Origin: Phycisphaerales bacterium
GTDB taxonomy: Bacteria; Planctomycetota; Phycisphaerae; Sedimentisphaerales; Anaerohalosphaeraceae
Direction of reading: 5' to 3'
DNA length: 5,861 nt
Assembly (NCBI GenBank): GCA_011048645.1
Contig: DSDR01000337.1
Span: 1-5,861, forward strand
The notes below the pieces were generated by a model, which was not told where the DNA came from, did not search any database, and worked only from the letters and a program-made list of their open reading frames with translations. The translations under genes were made by a program, and so were the position numbers. This document shows positions 5,852 through 5,861 of this stretch, piece after piece. Position 1 is the stretch's first letter, and every line of letters begins with the position of its first letter.

Positions 5852-5861
5852 ATATAACAAC

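Noticed and set aside
5642..5860. Open frame of 72 codons on the - strand across the hairpin array
   Set aside because: It merely reads through the inverted repeats, has no recognisable domain or ribosome site, and its proline- and alanine-rich product reflects the stems.

Overview
This 5,861-base window looks like a chromosomal fragment from a Gram-negative-type bacterium with roughly mid-50s GC content. My best guess is a planctomycete (Phycisphaerae-like) or another PVC-group member. The guess rests on the mix of surface-polysaccharide genes, a secreted acetyl-esterase-like hydrolase, a stand-alone AccA with a long tail, and an intergenic array of small unrelated hairpins. There is no rRNA or other marker gene to prove it.

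Left part (1-3204, + strand): four genes that read as one transcription unit. Two small class I SAM-dependent methyltransferases (1-642 and 690-1319) are followed by a GT-B/GT4-type glycosyltransferase (1316-2320) and an exported alpha/beta hydrolase of the acetyl/xylan-esterase type (2317-3204). The last two junctions are 4-base stop/start overlaps (GTGA and ATGA), so the final three genes are probably translationally coupled. The simplest reading is the end of a cluster that builds and decorates a surface glycan, with the esterase acting outside the cytoplasm.

Middle (3234-4358, - strand): accA, the alpha subunit of the acetyl-CoA carboxylase carboxyltransferase. It converges on the esterase with only 29 bases between the stop codons, and I see no good terminator there. 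Its start faces a 275-base divergent intergenic region.

Right part (4500-5506, + strand): tyrA (prephenate dehydrogenase), with a good sigma-70-like promoter, a roughly 100-base leader holding two small hairpins, and a gene body whose G/C strand composition flips in its last third.

End (5507-5861): no gene. The stretch is filled by a run of at least nine short perfect or near-perfect hairpins whose stems differ completely in sequence but whose placement repeats with a period of about 70 bases (two hairpins per unit, centres alternately about 29 and about 42 bases apart). This is the most unusual object in the window. It has no fit to CRISPR, integron attC or ordinary REP elements that I can see, and it probably continues past the window edge.
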